64,000 nucleotides of DNA from Buteo buteo (GCF_964188355.1 NC_134173.1:67630671-67694670), one strand, 5' to 3'. Counted from the first letter of the stretch, positions 44,001 through 57,300 are shown. Program-made: numbers and translations. Notes: generated by a model from the letters alone, not told the origin.

Positions 44001-45949
44001 ATCAGGGCTTTTCCACGTGCATCTCCAGCGATGTTCTTGCCGCGCTTTCTCTGGTGGCCGTTTTTGGGAAGGGGGCATCAGTCTTCTGCTTGAAGCTGCT
44101 GGGGCTTTTGCTCATCCTGCAGCGTGGGGACGGCTCTGCGGAGGGACGGAGGGGGGCCGAGCCCTGGCAGGAGGCACCGGGGACGGGAATGGGCTTGGGA
44201 ATGGGCTCCCTTTTCCTGCGACAGACTTTTCGGATCCCCCTGACTTGGGGGATGGCTTTGGGCACGGGGCGCCCTCCTCCTCGCCCTTAGCTTGCCGTGT
44301 CCTACAAGGACATAACTCTGATCCCGGGACCTGTTGGAACAAGCAGCCGTGACGGAGCTTGTTTTGCCAAGATAATCTTTTATTGGGAAAGCGGCTTGGC
44401 AGATGTAGGTGAAAGGTGATGCCAGCACGCTGCCGGCACAGGTCGACCGCCGCTTTCCCGGCTGCGTCCTCAGCTTTTTATAGCCTTGCTGCATCACGCC
44501 GCAGCTGCCACCCACCTCCCGTCGGCTCCGGGATCACGGGGCAGCGCCGGGACCGCGTGTGCTGTGTCGGCTGCAGGAGCTCGAGGCGGCGGCCGAGGGT
44601 GCCGCAGCCTTGGGTTTGCTGGGTTGCATCAGCCACAAACGTGTCTAATCCGATAGCCCGACTCCCAAATAAGCAGCGTCGGATGGGTCAGAGGAGGCCA
44701 GGAGGTGTCATCTTCTTGAGAAAAAACTGATTAAGCTTAATCTCCTATAATAAATTCTGGTTTTAATATTCTTTTTGCTGTTTATTAGCCCTGAATCATG
44801 AAGTCCAGTTGTTAGTATGCCACTTACTATGATATTCTTGATGAGCTTAAGGGTCCCCTCCTTCCCTCTTTTCTTTTTCTTTAACCTTGGGAGCTTCCTT
44901 CACCAAACATATCCTGCAGTCTGATTACATACTGTATCAGCTTTGCATTTGCTATCTTAAGTAAATGGTAAAAGCGATCTGGAAAGGCCGCTGGCTTCTG
45001 CTCCAGCATCATCCCCAAGAGAAATGAGTTCAGCCTAGGAAGGAGATTGGCAGAAAGAGTGTCTGTCTTCAGAAGGAAGTCACTTCAGATATTTCAGCCA
45101 AATAGCCTTGAGGATTTACGGATTGGGGCTGCGGATTGGGGCTACATTGCTTCACTTAAGGGAAGATAGTATCAGCTGCAATAATCTCCCTCCTTTCTTT
45201 GTGATAAGGGGTGGGAATCTACATGAAAACAGATCTTCTGTTCCCCTACCCTGTTCCTGGAGCAGATTACGACCAGGAGAGAGAGATCCGGACTCCACTG
45301 AAATTCAGGGAGAGGCTGAAGTGGGACTGTTTGCTCCTGGCAAAGTCAGATGCTTAGGGAAGGCTTATCGTCTTCTTCAGCAGCTCTGGGGAAGGAGAGC
45401 TCGGAGCACAGGCAGCAGCTTTGGGTCAAGGCACGCTCAGGTGCTTCAGGCCGGTGGTGACAGATGGATCTGCTTTTGGTGTTAGTGTATTTCCCCAGAA
45501 GGTGAGAGACATCCCTGGCTTTACCTGTGGGTTTGGTAGACGTGCTGGCGGGCTTTTCTCCCGCCGGGAAGCCCCTGTGGAGGTTTTAGCTGAGCCTGGG
45601 CCAGAGGAGCTGTGGAAGCGGCGGATGGTCAGCGCTGTGGGAGCAGTTAGTTGTACAGGCTCCAGGCATTTTCCCTCCCCATCCACTGAGCTCAGATTGA
45701 TGTTTAAACAGCTTCCTCTGACCCTACTCTTTTTTTTTTTCTTTCCTTTTTTTTCCTCCTTCTGGAGCAAATCAAAGGGCACTCACCTCCATCGCTGTCT
45801 TGGCGTGGTGGCAGAGGCAGAGCTTCCAGTAACGGGGCCGCGGCACAGAGCAAAGTGGGCAGAAATGCCTAACCAGGAGATGTGTTGGCAGAGCGAACCC
45901 TGCACCTTCCAGGGCAGCACCATCCCTGCAAAAGAAAAGGGACCTTTTG
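32080..45949 (+). other. Intronic sequence, no supported exon
   Basis: About 14 kb. AT-rich enhancer-like blocks occur at about 32770-32870 and 36315-36490, and a CpG-richer patch at 44420-44625 is annotated separately. The long minus-strand frame at 34908-35495 and the plus-strand frames at 43.0-43.35 kb and 45.1-46.0 kb have no acceptor-donor pairs and unnatural composition. A T16 run lies near 35373-35388 and a purine tract near 40971-41004. A strong acceptor at 36840 (CTTCCTCCCTGTAG) has no matching donor nearby. Confidence 0.5.
44420..44625. promoter_or_regulatory. Intronic CpG cluster, possible internal promoter
   Basis: About 200 bp with many CpGs (for example CGACCGCCGCTTTCCCGG and GAGGCGGCGGCCGAGG) in otherwise CpG-poor intron. 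An inverted CCAAT box (ATTGG, 44382-44386) lies upstream and a TATA-like TTTTTATAG at about 44475-44483 lies inside. An alternative start site in the plus direction would fall near 44510, but I see no good first-exon donor immediately downstream. The call rests on composition and two short motifs. Confidence 0.3.
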
Positions 45950-46090
45950 GACTGGAAACGTTCAAGGTCAGGTTGGATGGGGCTCTGAGCAACCTGATGT
46001 AGTCGAAGATGTCCCTGCTCATTGCAGGGGGTTGGACTAGATGACCTTTCAATGTCCCTTCCAACCCCAACCATGCTGTGATTCTATGAC
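45950..46090 (+). mobile_element. CR1 LINE 3' end, plus orientation
   Basis: A clear CR1 3' end: ACGTTCAAGGTCAGGTTGGA, GGGGCTCTGAGCAACCTGAT, then GATGTCCCTGCTCATTGCAG, GGGGGTTGGACTAGATGACC and the terminal CTTCCAACCCCAACC...GTGATTCTATGAC. Only about 140 bp remain and it is 5'-truncated, as usual for CR1. It is less diverged than the copy at 8.0-8.2 kb, so probably younger. The 5' boundary is approximate. Confidence 0.92.
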
Positions 46091-49000
46091 TAAGTTCTTC
46101 TGAGACTCCTGGAGCAGTCCTCGTATGTAAATACAGTATTTGACTGCATTCATATACAAGCGGTATGTGGCTAGGAATGCCTTTGATGCCTTTAAATGCT
46201 AATGTAGTGATAAAATAATCCTGTTTTTCCTTCTTTTTCTCTTCAGAAAACCTGGTCATTAAGCATTTAAGAGCCTGGACATGCCTAAAATAAAAATATT
46301 AGTAGCAATAAATGAGTGTTGAGAGGTGCAGTACACTGTCAGTCTTGGAATAAAAATTAAAAAATCTCCTCTCTTTGGGTTGCAGGAAGGTTAGTTGGTT
46401 TTGTGTGCACATTCAGGCATCAAAATGATGGGGATGCCAACCTGGGAGGTCATCCGTCCACCCGGCTGAGCTGGAGCCTGTTCGTGCATGGTGCAGGGTT
46501 GGTGGGAGGCAGCTCCAGGCTGAGGAGCAAACAGCTGGTTCCCTGCAGCTCCTTGCCACTGTTAAGCCTTGTATTTATTTTGCAAACACAGAGAGGGTTA
46601 TACAGGAGCCAGATGTGTTTTCAGGGGTCTTGTTTTTTGTGTTTCTGTTTTTTTTCCTCTTGATGTGGCTGCAATAATCTTCACAAAGGGTGGAGGCGAT
46701 GGAGGCGAAAGCAGAGTGATGGGAATGGACATTTGGTAGGACTGACTTGGTTTTGGTGAGGAGGATTAAAACTGTGGTGAACAGTAGGGAGTGCTCTGCA
46801 AGTACGAGACAGCAAAACATCCTTTCACAAATGCATGGGATGGGGTAGGCAGAGATGGAGCCCAGTCCTTGATGGGAATCTTTGCATCAGCAGAAAAGGG
46901 ATTCACTCTTGGATATCAGCAGAAAAAATGAGTCCTGGGCTGTAATTTCATAATGTAACTGTGTGATGCAATAAAACTTTTCCATGCTGGATTTAGTTAA
47001 ATCAATGCAACATCTATGTTTGGATGAAGCCTAATCCTACGCTGTTATGAAATCTTTCCTAATAATAATATTTTCTTTCACCTCAAGAAGGTCCTGAGCT
47101 TGTGCCCGTTGACTTCACTGAGCTGTACATTAAAGCTGCCTGTAACAGCGGGGCAGGCATTATTTGGATTTGCCAGCCGAAATGAGTCAAATTATTCCAT
47201 GGGCTTTGGTTTAATGGCAAACACTTTCTGTTATTATTTACGGAATATGGAACATGTGCCCTTAATAAGTGGGAGCTTTAAAAAAAGTAACAGGAAGACA
47301 GAGCCTAATCTGCCAAAATATCTCTGCGCTGCTGTTCCCAGAGATGTTTTGAAATCTTCACCTCAGTTGCCTTTGCGGAGCCGTGTGCCAGTCCTGGAGC
47401 ACGTGGGGCTTCTCCTGGGCTCCGCGGGGATGCTCGGACCTCAAGCCAAGTGTGACAGTGCACAGGGAAAGTCATTACTGCTGGGCTCTCGTCCGGTTCT
47501 CGGAGGAGGAGGCAGCCACCGAGAATTCAGCTTTAAAAGGAGCCAAATACTAATCTTGAAACATGTCAGCTGTGCAAAGGGTGATTTACGCTCATTAAAA
47601 AAAAATGACTTTTTCCTTCTTGGCCTTTACCCCCTTACTGCTTCTCAACTGGCTTTGGGCTGGTTTGTTTTACCCACAAAAAACACTCCCAGCAAGAGCA
47701 GTGTGTTGTTTCCTTTGGGTTGATGAGTTGAGCTGGTCCAGGGGAGCATGGAGAGGAGGAACAGGCTCAGAAATGTCCCCTTTTGGCCTCATTGGACCAG
47801 CAAATCAATTTGGTGTTTGTGGGGCTGGAGCTGCGTTGGCCCAATGCTGCAGCGATCAAACTTCACCAGCGCTGAGGTCTTCTGCTGAGTCTTTGTCCCA
47901 CAGGTGCCTTCAGAGGACCAACCCCACCATCCCAACTCCCGTGGCTGGCACATCTCTACCTTCCTGGGGTTGAAGCAGTGGCGGTATGGCTGGTTTAACA
48001 GGGAGAACTGCAAATCCAGCTTAATAGAGGGATTTCAGGAGGCTGCGGTCGCAGGGGGTTGACGAAAGCAAACGTCAGCTGATAAGTAGATGCCTCAAGT
48101 TGCTTGATTTTATCTTTGAAAAGTAAGGGGCTGGTGTCTTCTCTTCTGTTTTTTTTTTTAATAGCATCTAATTAGCTCTCTGTTAGCCACTTTTATAATT
48201 TTAGCACAGCTCCTTTGCTCCTGGAGTGGTGTAGTCTTGTGAGAATTTCAGCATTTGTATGACTATAAAGCCTGTTTTTAGCCTTCGTGGTGACAGCCTA
48301 GATCCTGAAGGCTTAAAGAATAGGTCTAAGATAAAGAACTGAAAATGTAATGAGCAGGAGGATTATTTTTGTAGCTGGCTTAGTGATTTTTTTTTTCTTT
48401 TTATTGTAAGCTACTAACTAACGCTGTAGACTAAAAATCATAAATAAAAAGCAGTGAGAAGCGACCGCAAGCTTCAGACTGAGCCCCGCTCTGGGAAGCC
48501 AGGATGGTTCACAGTGACCACGCTGGGCGTGGGAAGCTGCAGTTCATTTTGGCCAAGGCAAGAATTGAGTTTGCAGCAAATTTTCCTGGGAATCCCGGAG
48601 CGGTGCCCAGTGAGGGAGCCTGGCACAGGGCTGTGCATCAGGATGCAGCTGAGCAGCTCTGGAGATGGAGCAGCAGCTCCATCTCGTACCTGTGAGAGCT
48701 TTTGCAGGTCTTTGGGGCTAGACCTGGGCTGGTGGGAGAGCTAATGGTTTCCTTGCTGCCACGTGCCTGCACATGGGACCCGAGGAAAGAAAGAGGCTCT
48801 TGTTTGAGCCTGCCAGCGGCACGGGAGGTGAATTGGTGCCTACTTGGGTGTGAACAGTGGGATGGAAACCTGGGTGAGCGCCAGTTTCCAGTGGACGGGC
48901 AAATACCAAATGTCTGTTTTGTAAGGAATTAAGAGAATTAAAGAATTAAAAAAAAAAAAAGTGTACTAATTAGTCTCCCAATCAGGCGTATCTGGAGCTT

Positions 49001-52000
49001 CTCCTCTCCAGTGGACAGGACGGTAATCACCGCATAGTTCATGTGCCCCCGTTACACGCTTCGCTGGATATACGCGGAACTCCAAAGCGGTTGCATCCCC
49101 ACCAGGTATAACAAGTGCCTTTTGTTTCTCTTGGAAGAGGACAAGTCAGCTAGTTGGGAGGGCTGTCCCCTAGCAGTGTTCATGCAAAAATGGCTTTTTC
49201 TGTGCAGTTGAACAGAATCATCTCTAATCTCCCATGTCGGGTCTTTGTCATGACTAGTGGTTGCCTCCTGCACGCTTGTAGCAACTGCAGAGTCACCAAG
49301 GGCTTTTCAGAAGTCGTGGAGGATTCTCGTGTGTTCCCAGCCGCCTTTCTTCTGCGTTTGTAAGAGGTGATGTGACATTTCAGTCCAGCTATTGAATGTG
49401 CAGACCCAGGCAGCCTTGTCCCCTTGTCCTGAGGAGATTGCTGCTGCAGGTGTGGAGGTAGATATTTAAGTGGTTCAGTAGCTTGAACTATTATAAGTGG
49501 ACTTTTTTTTTTTTTTTAATTAAATTTGATCTCAGAAATGGAAGAAGTACTGGTAACAAACATGAACCGCTCTGATTTCTTTAGATGGGGAGGAGAACCA
49601 CTGCTGCATTACTCCCGTATGTTGGCGACCAGGTAACAAAGATCTGTATCTGCTGTGGGCGTCTCCTCGTTCAGTTGTTGAGGGATTACCAAGAAAAACA
49701 CAAACTTAGTGATTTTACACCCATCATGTAACTCTGTTTTGTATCAGTGTATGTCATGGGAGACTTTACCCCCATAAGGCAGAGCTGAAACCCCCCAGCA
49801 GCAAGGTTAGCAGCACAGAGCTCATGGCTCCTGGTACCTCCTTCAGCCCGCGGTGTTGCCAGCAGGACTTTGCTGACAGATCTGTACCAGCAAAGGCTTC
49901 TGGAGGTTTGTCTTGCAGAGAGGAAAATAGTGCTTTTGCCCAATTATGCTTGAAAAAATGTCCCGAAAGGAAGGGTGGGCCATCAAAAGCCCAAGCATAT
50001 TCCCAGGGTTGCTGTCAGGGAGGTGCTTTTGCCGCTGCTGTGTGTTCTGCTCGTTGAACTGGGTGAAGCATCCTCTCTGTGACAAGTCTGTCCATCAGGT
50101 CTCTGGTGCTCTTGGTGGGATGAGACACTCCTTCACACTTTTGACTGGTGAAAGGCTGCGAGAGGTCCAGCCGTGTTGGTAACTGGTTGGACCTGGGTCG
50201 AGATACAGACCCAGCCCTCAAGCATGGCTGTCCTAAGACATGGTTTCCCTTGTGTGCATGTAAGACCAAAATGAATTGCAAGAGTAGAACAAAAGGTAGG
50301 GGTGACGCGTGAGGCTGTACATGCTGGAGTCCTGGAGGATAAGGACTAACGTACCACAAAGCATCACAGTCCTTGTCCCCGCTCTACCCCTGGTGGGCAC
50401 TGCTCTCCCTGGTGGGTTTTTAGAGGGGTGTTGCAAAAAGCATGTGCTGACTCTCACTCCTCCTAAAACTAGATGTGATGAGTTGTGCGAGGCACCCTCT
50501 CACAGCCTTTTCTTTCCACTGCCTTCATTCCACAGCACCGCACAACCTGCAACGAATTATGTGCCTTCCTGCATCTCTCAAGACCCACGAGAAGCAGAGA
50601 AGATCAGACAGATGTAGTTTGGACCAGTGTGGCTCTGCTTCTGGCAGGGTGGTGATCCATCTGTACCTCCTTCCCGGCCAGTGCAGAGGGGCAGGAGAGC
50701 CCCCAGTAAGTGTGAAATTTCTCACCTGCTGAAGAGAGAGAGCTGAAGGCTCTGCAATTGCTCTTGCAGCATGGCCGGGTACCATGTTGGGACGTTGGTC
50801 CTCCCTGGGCTGATTGATGTGCTTCACTTAACAAAACTATCAGGAAGGACCCTTCCTCCCCCCAGGTGTGGGAACCTGCCTTTCATTTTGATGCACAGAT
50901 CTTGACTTTTCTTTTGGTAGTTGTAGTTGATGAGTAGAGATTATTGATTTAAATGAGAGTCTTATTTAAAGAAAGCAAGCCAACAAGCAAAACAAAAATC
51001 CATTTCCTCCTGCACTTGAAGGGGCACAGGTTATCTTTGCAAGTTTAGCCTGGGGGCCAGCAATTCTGTAAAACAGCTTTGAAGCCAGAATCCACAGTCA
51101 TGGGAGAGCAGGAGGCATGAAGTACTGTCCCTTGCTTTATATCCCTCTGCATCGGACCTGCAAGTCTGATTTTCCCCTCATGCACATCCCATGACGGCAA
51201 TGTTTGGGAGCTCAGATCAGCAATGGGTACCCCACGCTGCGGTGCCCTGTGCTGCTGTGTGGTGGGATCGGGCAGCTGGAGGGAGAGCACAGGGGTTACG
51301 GCTCCTCTGGTCTCACCTGCACCCAGCTAAAGTCATAATTGCCAGATAGGGGCAGTTTGTGCTGGGGTCTTGCACAGATGTTCTGAAATAAAAGAAGAAG
51401 AAAAAAAAAAAGCTAGGCTTTTTTTAATGAGTCAGCTCGTTATTGAGTGACCCACACTCTTGGAACATCACTGAGGGATCAGGTGGATGTTCCTCTTACC
51501 CAAGGAACCTGATTGCATCTCAGAGGGAGCGTAGCCGTTGTCTGAGTTGGAAGTGGTTCAGGGCTGAAACGGTCATTCTTGATAGACTTGGTTTTTCTGT
51601 GACCTTTCAATTTTTCCAAGTGAGGCAACTCAGTATCTCTTGAGAATGACACTCTTTAATTTATTGTAAGGCATCTTTTGCGAAGAGGAGGATGTATAGA
51701 ATGCTCTTTTCCATATTAGAGGTGATTTTGATAGCATGAAATAAAATCATTTTTCTTGGTACTACCACATACTACATTGGGGAACATTCCTGTCCTGAAT
51801 ACTATAAAAATGCTAGTTGATATTTACCTTACAGTTTCTTCCTTTGGTCTTCTCTGTGCAACAGTCTTCCATTTATTAGGAGAGTATCTCCTCCCACTCC
51901 CCATTAGGGAACATTTAAAAGTTTTTTTTTCTCTTAGTATAACTATGTCAGCTGGTGCAGATGGAGCATAAGGTTATTAAATCTTACTTTGAAAATGGTC

Positions 52001-54288
52001 CAAGGTGACATTAGGTGCTTAAAGTGTCAGATTGTGGGACATTTGCTTAAAATTTTGCTTTTTGTCTTCAAAACAAAAAGGGTTAGAAGAACAGGTTCAT
52101 TGTAAGGCATCTCAGCACTGTTTTACATAATAGCATCCCTGCTTGTGATCTTCATTTGGAATCATTTTGTGAAGACAAAATAGCGTAGTCATGACCTGCA
52201 TTTTGTGTGAGAACTTGAGTTGTAAAAATACAGCCCCTTGGTCCCTTGGGTGTTGGTTCAGGTTAGTTGGCAGATCCATACCGAGTGTGGGTGAAGAGTC
52301 CCGGATGGATGCGAGGGAGAAGAATTTGTGTGATGATACCTTCAATGGAATATCTAGGCTTACATTTTAAAATGTACACTTTCTTGTGGAACTATTACAA
52401 GAGTCAGTAGTTCTTGGAAGCATTTTTATGTTGCAGTACCAAGCGACTCGTCTTTGGGCAGAGCATAGGTTGGAGTGCCCAATCTACCGGGCAATCCTTC
52501 CCTGCTTGTCCTTCTCCTTCAAACACCTTTTGGTTGGAGTTTGCAGGAAGGAATTGACTTTTAGGATGAAAAATGGAAGGGTGGGACATGATAAATGGTT
52601 CTTCCCTCCATCTCGTTTTCCTAAAATACTCTGTAATACAAACAGTGAGTTGTATTACAGAAGGTGTCTCAGACTGCTGCAAGTTTACCAGCTCTTGGGG
52701 GTTAATGAGCAAACTGTAACGGTCTCCTCCTGATTTGCACTGCTAACTGGGTGTGCATGTGGCTTCACCTGGTCACAGGCTGGTGGAGCATCTGGGAAGT
52801 GCCCTCTCCTCATTAATCATGTCCCAGCCATAGCTGCTTTTTCTGATCTAGGAGCAAAAGCCCTAGCTCTAGAGACTGCCTGGGATGTGGCTGTTGGCCA
52901 GGCTTGTGAAGTCCTCAGAAGCAGTCACTTTACTCCAAGAACTTGGTGTTTCTGAGCGAGGAGGAAAAGGAGCAGCAGCCTTTACAATTTGGGGGGGGTT
53001 GAAATTTGTTTATAGGGTTTTGTTTCTTTCTCTGTTACAAGAATGTAAATACTGTAGGCACATGGTAGAAGAGACTGTTACCAGTGTCCTTCCATGACTC
53101 CATACAGTAAACAAGTTCATGTTTCTTCACTGATACAAAACACAAGTCCTGTTGACCTGAAAACCTCTGATTTTGCCACTCTCACAGCTATGCCAGGTTC
53201 AGTCTATAGCTCTTTTAAAATTACATGCCTAAGAAGAGGGAGGTAACAGCCAAGGAGGGGTTTTGGAGATGGCTTGAGCTGATTCACCAGCTGGATGTTA
53301 TTGCAGGGGACAGTCCGGGCTTGATCCTGCCCTCTTCTTTCCACTGGCGTTGGTGCTGAGCCTGCTTTTTGGCTCACTAAACTGGGAGACAACCATTCCC
53401 CTGAGGTAGCTGGGATACCCACTATAGTGAACTGCTGCCTTTCAGCAAATACACCTGCAACTGTTCACTTACAATGAGCTCGAGAATTTACTGAAAAATA
53501 GAAAAGTTGGGGTTTTTTTATTCTTTTTTTTTTTACTTCCTCTGCTGGGTAGCATTGACTTCGATAAGCGTTCTCTGCACCTGGAAATGTTCTTCTGCAT
53601 GGGGATGTAATGAAACCATTTTGGGACGTTCACCTTGTGTTTAGGAGGGGGTTTCGGTGTCAGTGAACTGAGCGCATGCTGCCCGTGGTGCCTGGTGGAT
53701 GTAGCAGTGGAGGTGAATGCCCCTGGTTGCGTTCTTGCCCATAATAAAGTCATTGCTGGAGCTTACTACAGTGGATCATGAGGCTTAACAGGTCCCTTAC
53801 TGCACTTAACTCACATGACTGGGTTGTAATGAACATGCTGAAGTGGCAAAACAGCCCTTTCCTTAAAACAAAAAACACAGGCACAGAAAACACCCTTTGT
53901 TTTTTAAAATGAGTCCATTTGCACTTGGGACTCTAATGGTAAAAATCTAACAGGTGGAACTCCTTCTTTCTTCCCCCCTGCCCCTCTCTTATTTTGTAAC
54001 TAATTAGCAGTGAGTCTCTCAACTTTTTTCATGTGACTATTAATCATTCGGGGGCTCTCCGTAGCGGGGCATGCTTTGCTCACTGCTGGTTTCCATCAGT
54101 TCACATTGACTTGTTCTTGCTGCCCTTGGAGAGGAGCCGTCGGCTCAGGGGGCTGCTCTCCGCCTCGAGGCTGATGCCTTGTTTGCTCAGAGCTGGACAC
54201 GTGCTCAGCGCATAGTTTTTTTTTTTTCATGTGGGTGATTGAACCCTTGTTGTGTACGAGTAACAGAGTTATTCCTCATCAACGGATA
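46091..54288 (+). other. Intronic sequence, no supported exon
   Basis: About 8 kb. The longest open frame of the window (47100-47723, 207 codons, plus) lies here, but it starts in AT-rich, enhancer-like sequence, has no splice boundaries or recognisable motif, and I regard it as chance. The block 47085-47300 is discussed as a possible conserved element. Simple tracts include a T10 run near 48152-48161 and an A12 run near 48949-48960. Confidence 0.5.
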
Positions 54289-54341
54289 GGGAGGATGAAT
54301 GTGTTTTTCAAGGGGTGGGGAGGATACTTGTGTTTTTCAAG
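54289..54341. repeat. Imperfect 29-bp tandem duplication
   Basis: GGGAGGATGAATGTGTTTTT + CAAG (54289-54312) is repeated as GGGAGGATACTTGTGTTTTT + CAAG (54318-54341), a period of 29 bp with three mismatches in the 24-bp core. A local duplication with no visible function. Confidence 0.8.
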
Positions 54342-57300
54342 TGCTGGCCCGTGACTTGCAAAATCTGGATGTTCTTCAGGGCTTTGTTGCCAACCTACTG
54401 CATGACCTTCAGTGAGTTCTTTAGGGCAAAACCTAAACGGTTGGTGTCAGGCAGTACTCATAGGCAGTCTGCAAGGAAGACCCTCTGATTTGAGGGGGAA
54501 GCAGAAGGCTGCTGAGAGCCTGGAGTGCAGTGAGCTGGAGCTGGAGGTATGATGTTCATAGCAGGCAGAGTGCTTAGCCTTAACGACCTGGTACATTTTA
54601 AGGGTAGAGGCCAAGGAACTGTAAAATTGACTTTTCAGGCATGTCTCCTGTGCGCAAGAGTTTGAACTTCATCTGCACCCCAAACTGGGAAGCCCTGAGA
54701 TAGTATCTTCTCCTTACATCCAGAGGTGGAAGGTGCTGAGGATCCTCCATACCATGAAGGAAGATGCTTAAAATGAGCATTAATCACCTGTCAGTTGTCA
54801 TTTAGCAGTAATCATTTATCAGTTGTCCCAGCCCTTATAACCTGACTAGAAAAGCCCATATGTTTATGTAAAAACATAATGTGTGCAAGACGGTGGTGAC
54901 TGAGCTCTCCCATAGCCCTTGGGTCCTACTGCCATCCTGCTGGGCTTGAAGGCAGATGATGGGACTGATGGGAGCGGTGTGGTGTATGTGAGGTGGGGGG
55001 AGAAATAAAAGGAAGAAAACAAGAAAATTATGGTTTTGCTCATTGGACGGTGAGGACCGCTGGGCTCGTCTCCCAGGAGAAGTGAGCAAAGTACATGTTG
55101 ACACATCCGTGGTAGAGCTGGGACAAAAAGCCCTGCTGGTGCTCCAGGCACAGCATGGCAAGGGGCTGGGTCTATGGGGCAAGTCTCATTTCTCTGGTGG
55201 CAGAGATTTATCTCTGTTTGCATGCTCGTATTTTACAGGCAATTGGTTTATAGAGAAAACCGTTAGCTCAAGGATTTTAGGCCGGTGTTCTTGCAGTAGA
55301 GAAACAGGTTTTACAGGCGTTTTGAGTGTCATTTAGTCATCAAAGTGGCTGAGGCTTGCTGTGTAATTTGTGGGATGTGAGTTATTTTGGGGGATTCGAG
55401 TCCTTTTCCAAAATGTTTTCATCAGCTCGGGGGTTTGGGTCAGACATTCTCCGGCTTCAGTTCATTTAATGGGGGGGAGGTTAGGAATAAATATTTCATT
55501 TCCTAACTCTCTCCATCACTGGAAAAAAACTAGAAGCAAGGGCAAGGTGATTCAGAGTTCTTTTTCCATGAATTAACAGACTTCAACTGCAACTCCGTTT
55601 GCCAGCCTATCTACAGAATTCCAGTTGCCTCGTACTGACTTGGCCTGGGTTTTGTAGTTAACAACCCCAAAACATTGCAAAGACACAGTATTTTCATGGG
55701 TTACGGTATCGTCCATTCCCACTGGTGGCATTGTGGTCCAGGTTATCTTAGGTTGTAGTAAGGCTGCATCTTTACTGCAGAGAAGGCAATTTTTGTTGTT
55801 TTCCCTAGGGAGGAAGAAGTTTTGATTCAAAGCAGGTTTTGTACTCGAGGTGATTTAAACATGATCAAAGTCAGTGGAATTTTATTTAAAATAAACACGT
55901 GATTCTCCTAATCAACCCTTTAAAGAGAGCATCTGGGCAAAAAATGATGGTGTTTTGTACATCTAATTATTCACTTAATTTTTTTTAATATCTGATGGTG
56001 TTTCTGTTGTTTGAGGATAGATAGGACTTTATTGACACAATTAATGAAACAAATGATTATCACACCTTTTATTTAACCCTGTGCTATTTGATCTATTTGC
56101 TTGCACTTTCATTACTCCTTTGCTTGGTTACATTATACAATGATATCACCTTCCTGTGCTGCTGCAGCTAAAACAAAGCGAAAAAAAAATCCCCTTTTGG
56201 CTCTCAGCTGCTCTCTGCTGTTTTTATTACAGATGAACTAGAAAGCAGTGTTGGGCGAAGAGCTATTTGAGTTTCCTTTCAGTGCTTGCTAGGCATTATT
56301 TCCGGGCCTGGCAATTGCCTGTGTTTGTGCAACAGTTTTCATATCTTAAAATAACAAACAAAAATCCCAGCAACTCTATTCCCAGCACAATTAGTAAAAT
56401 CAGAAAACAAAAAAACCCCAAACAAACAAACCAACCAAACCCCCCCCAGATTATGATGGTTTTATACACATCAAATACTAGAATCTTTATGACTAATTCC
56501 CTGAGTATTTTGAGCCACTTTGCTGGGATGTGTTTATTTTCTTTGAATATAGAGGTGGAAAGCATGGCTCTGCCTGACAGGAGGTCAAAGAGGGTTGTTG
56601 TACTCAGGAGTTGTGTGTTTCTGAGATGTCGGGGGTAGGAACCTGCTGATGGATTGGAGTGGGTTAGACCTTGGCACGGACTCCCGACGGTGGATGGACA
56701 TTCTCCTCTGAAATCAGGAGGGCAGGTGGTCCTGCTGACCTGCCGCCTTACAACCCTTTCCATCCTTCTCTTCCCTGGTGGAGAAAACACCTCATTGGGT
56801 TTAGAATGGGTGAGAAAAAGGGAGAGGGGAGGAAAACTGTCTCCTTTCCTCTGACAAAAAAAAAAAAAAATAGAAAGAGGGTTTTGGAAGGATCTGTTGG
56901 TTAGATGAGAACTTTATTTCAATCACTGGCTTGTTGTCCTCCTCCTCTCACATCACCTGGCACCTCTGAGGCATCTGAAGGTGGTGGCCGCATGGTGTGC
57001 CTATGCTCAGTGTGACATTCATTTAAATAAACCACGCAAATTGGAAAAAAAAAAAGAAAAAAGGAAAAAAAACCCCTAAAAACTTCATACTGTGCAAAAA
57101 TAAATCAAAAGACATGAGTTTGCATGGGAAGAAGCCTCATCCAACGTAGTGAGAGCTGTCGTGTAACGGCCTGTCCCTTTCCTCTCTCTGAAGGTCCCAG
57201 CCCCACGCTGCCTACCGGTCCGGAGTAACGTTTGGAGGAGCCCGGCAGCATGGTCCTTTCACTAGCTCCCAAGGATTTTTAGGATCATGGGATGTATGGA

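Noticed and set aside
47100..47723. Longest open frame (207 codons, plus strand)
   Set aside because: No acceptor or donor at useful positions, no recognisable motif, mixed composition, and the start lies in AT-rich enhancer-like DNA. A frame of this length is not surprising among six frames of 64 kb.
50201..50260. GGTTGGACCTGGG as a CR1 trace
   Set aside because: The neighbouring CR1 blocks are absent; a single short match is expected by chance.
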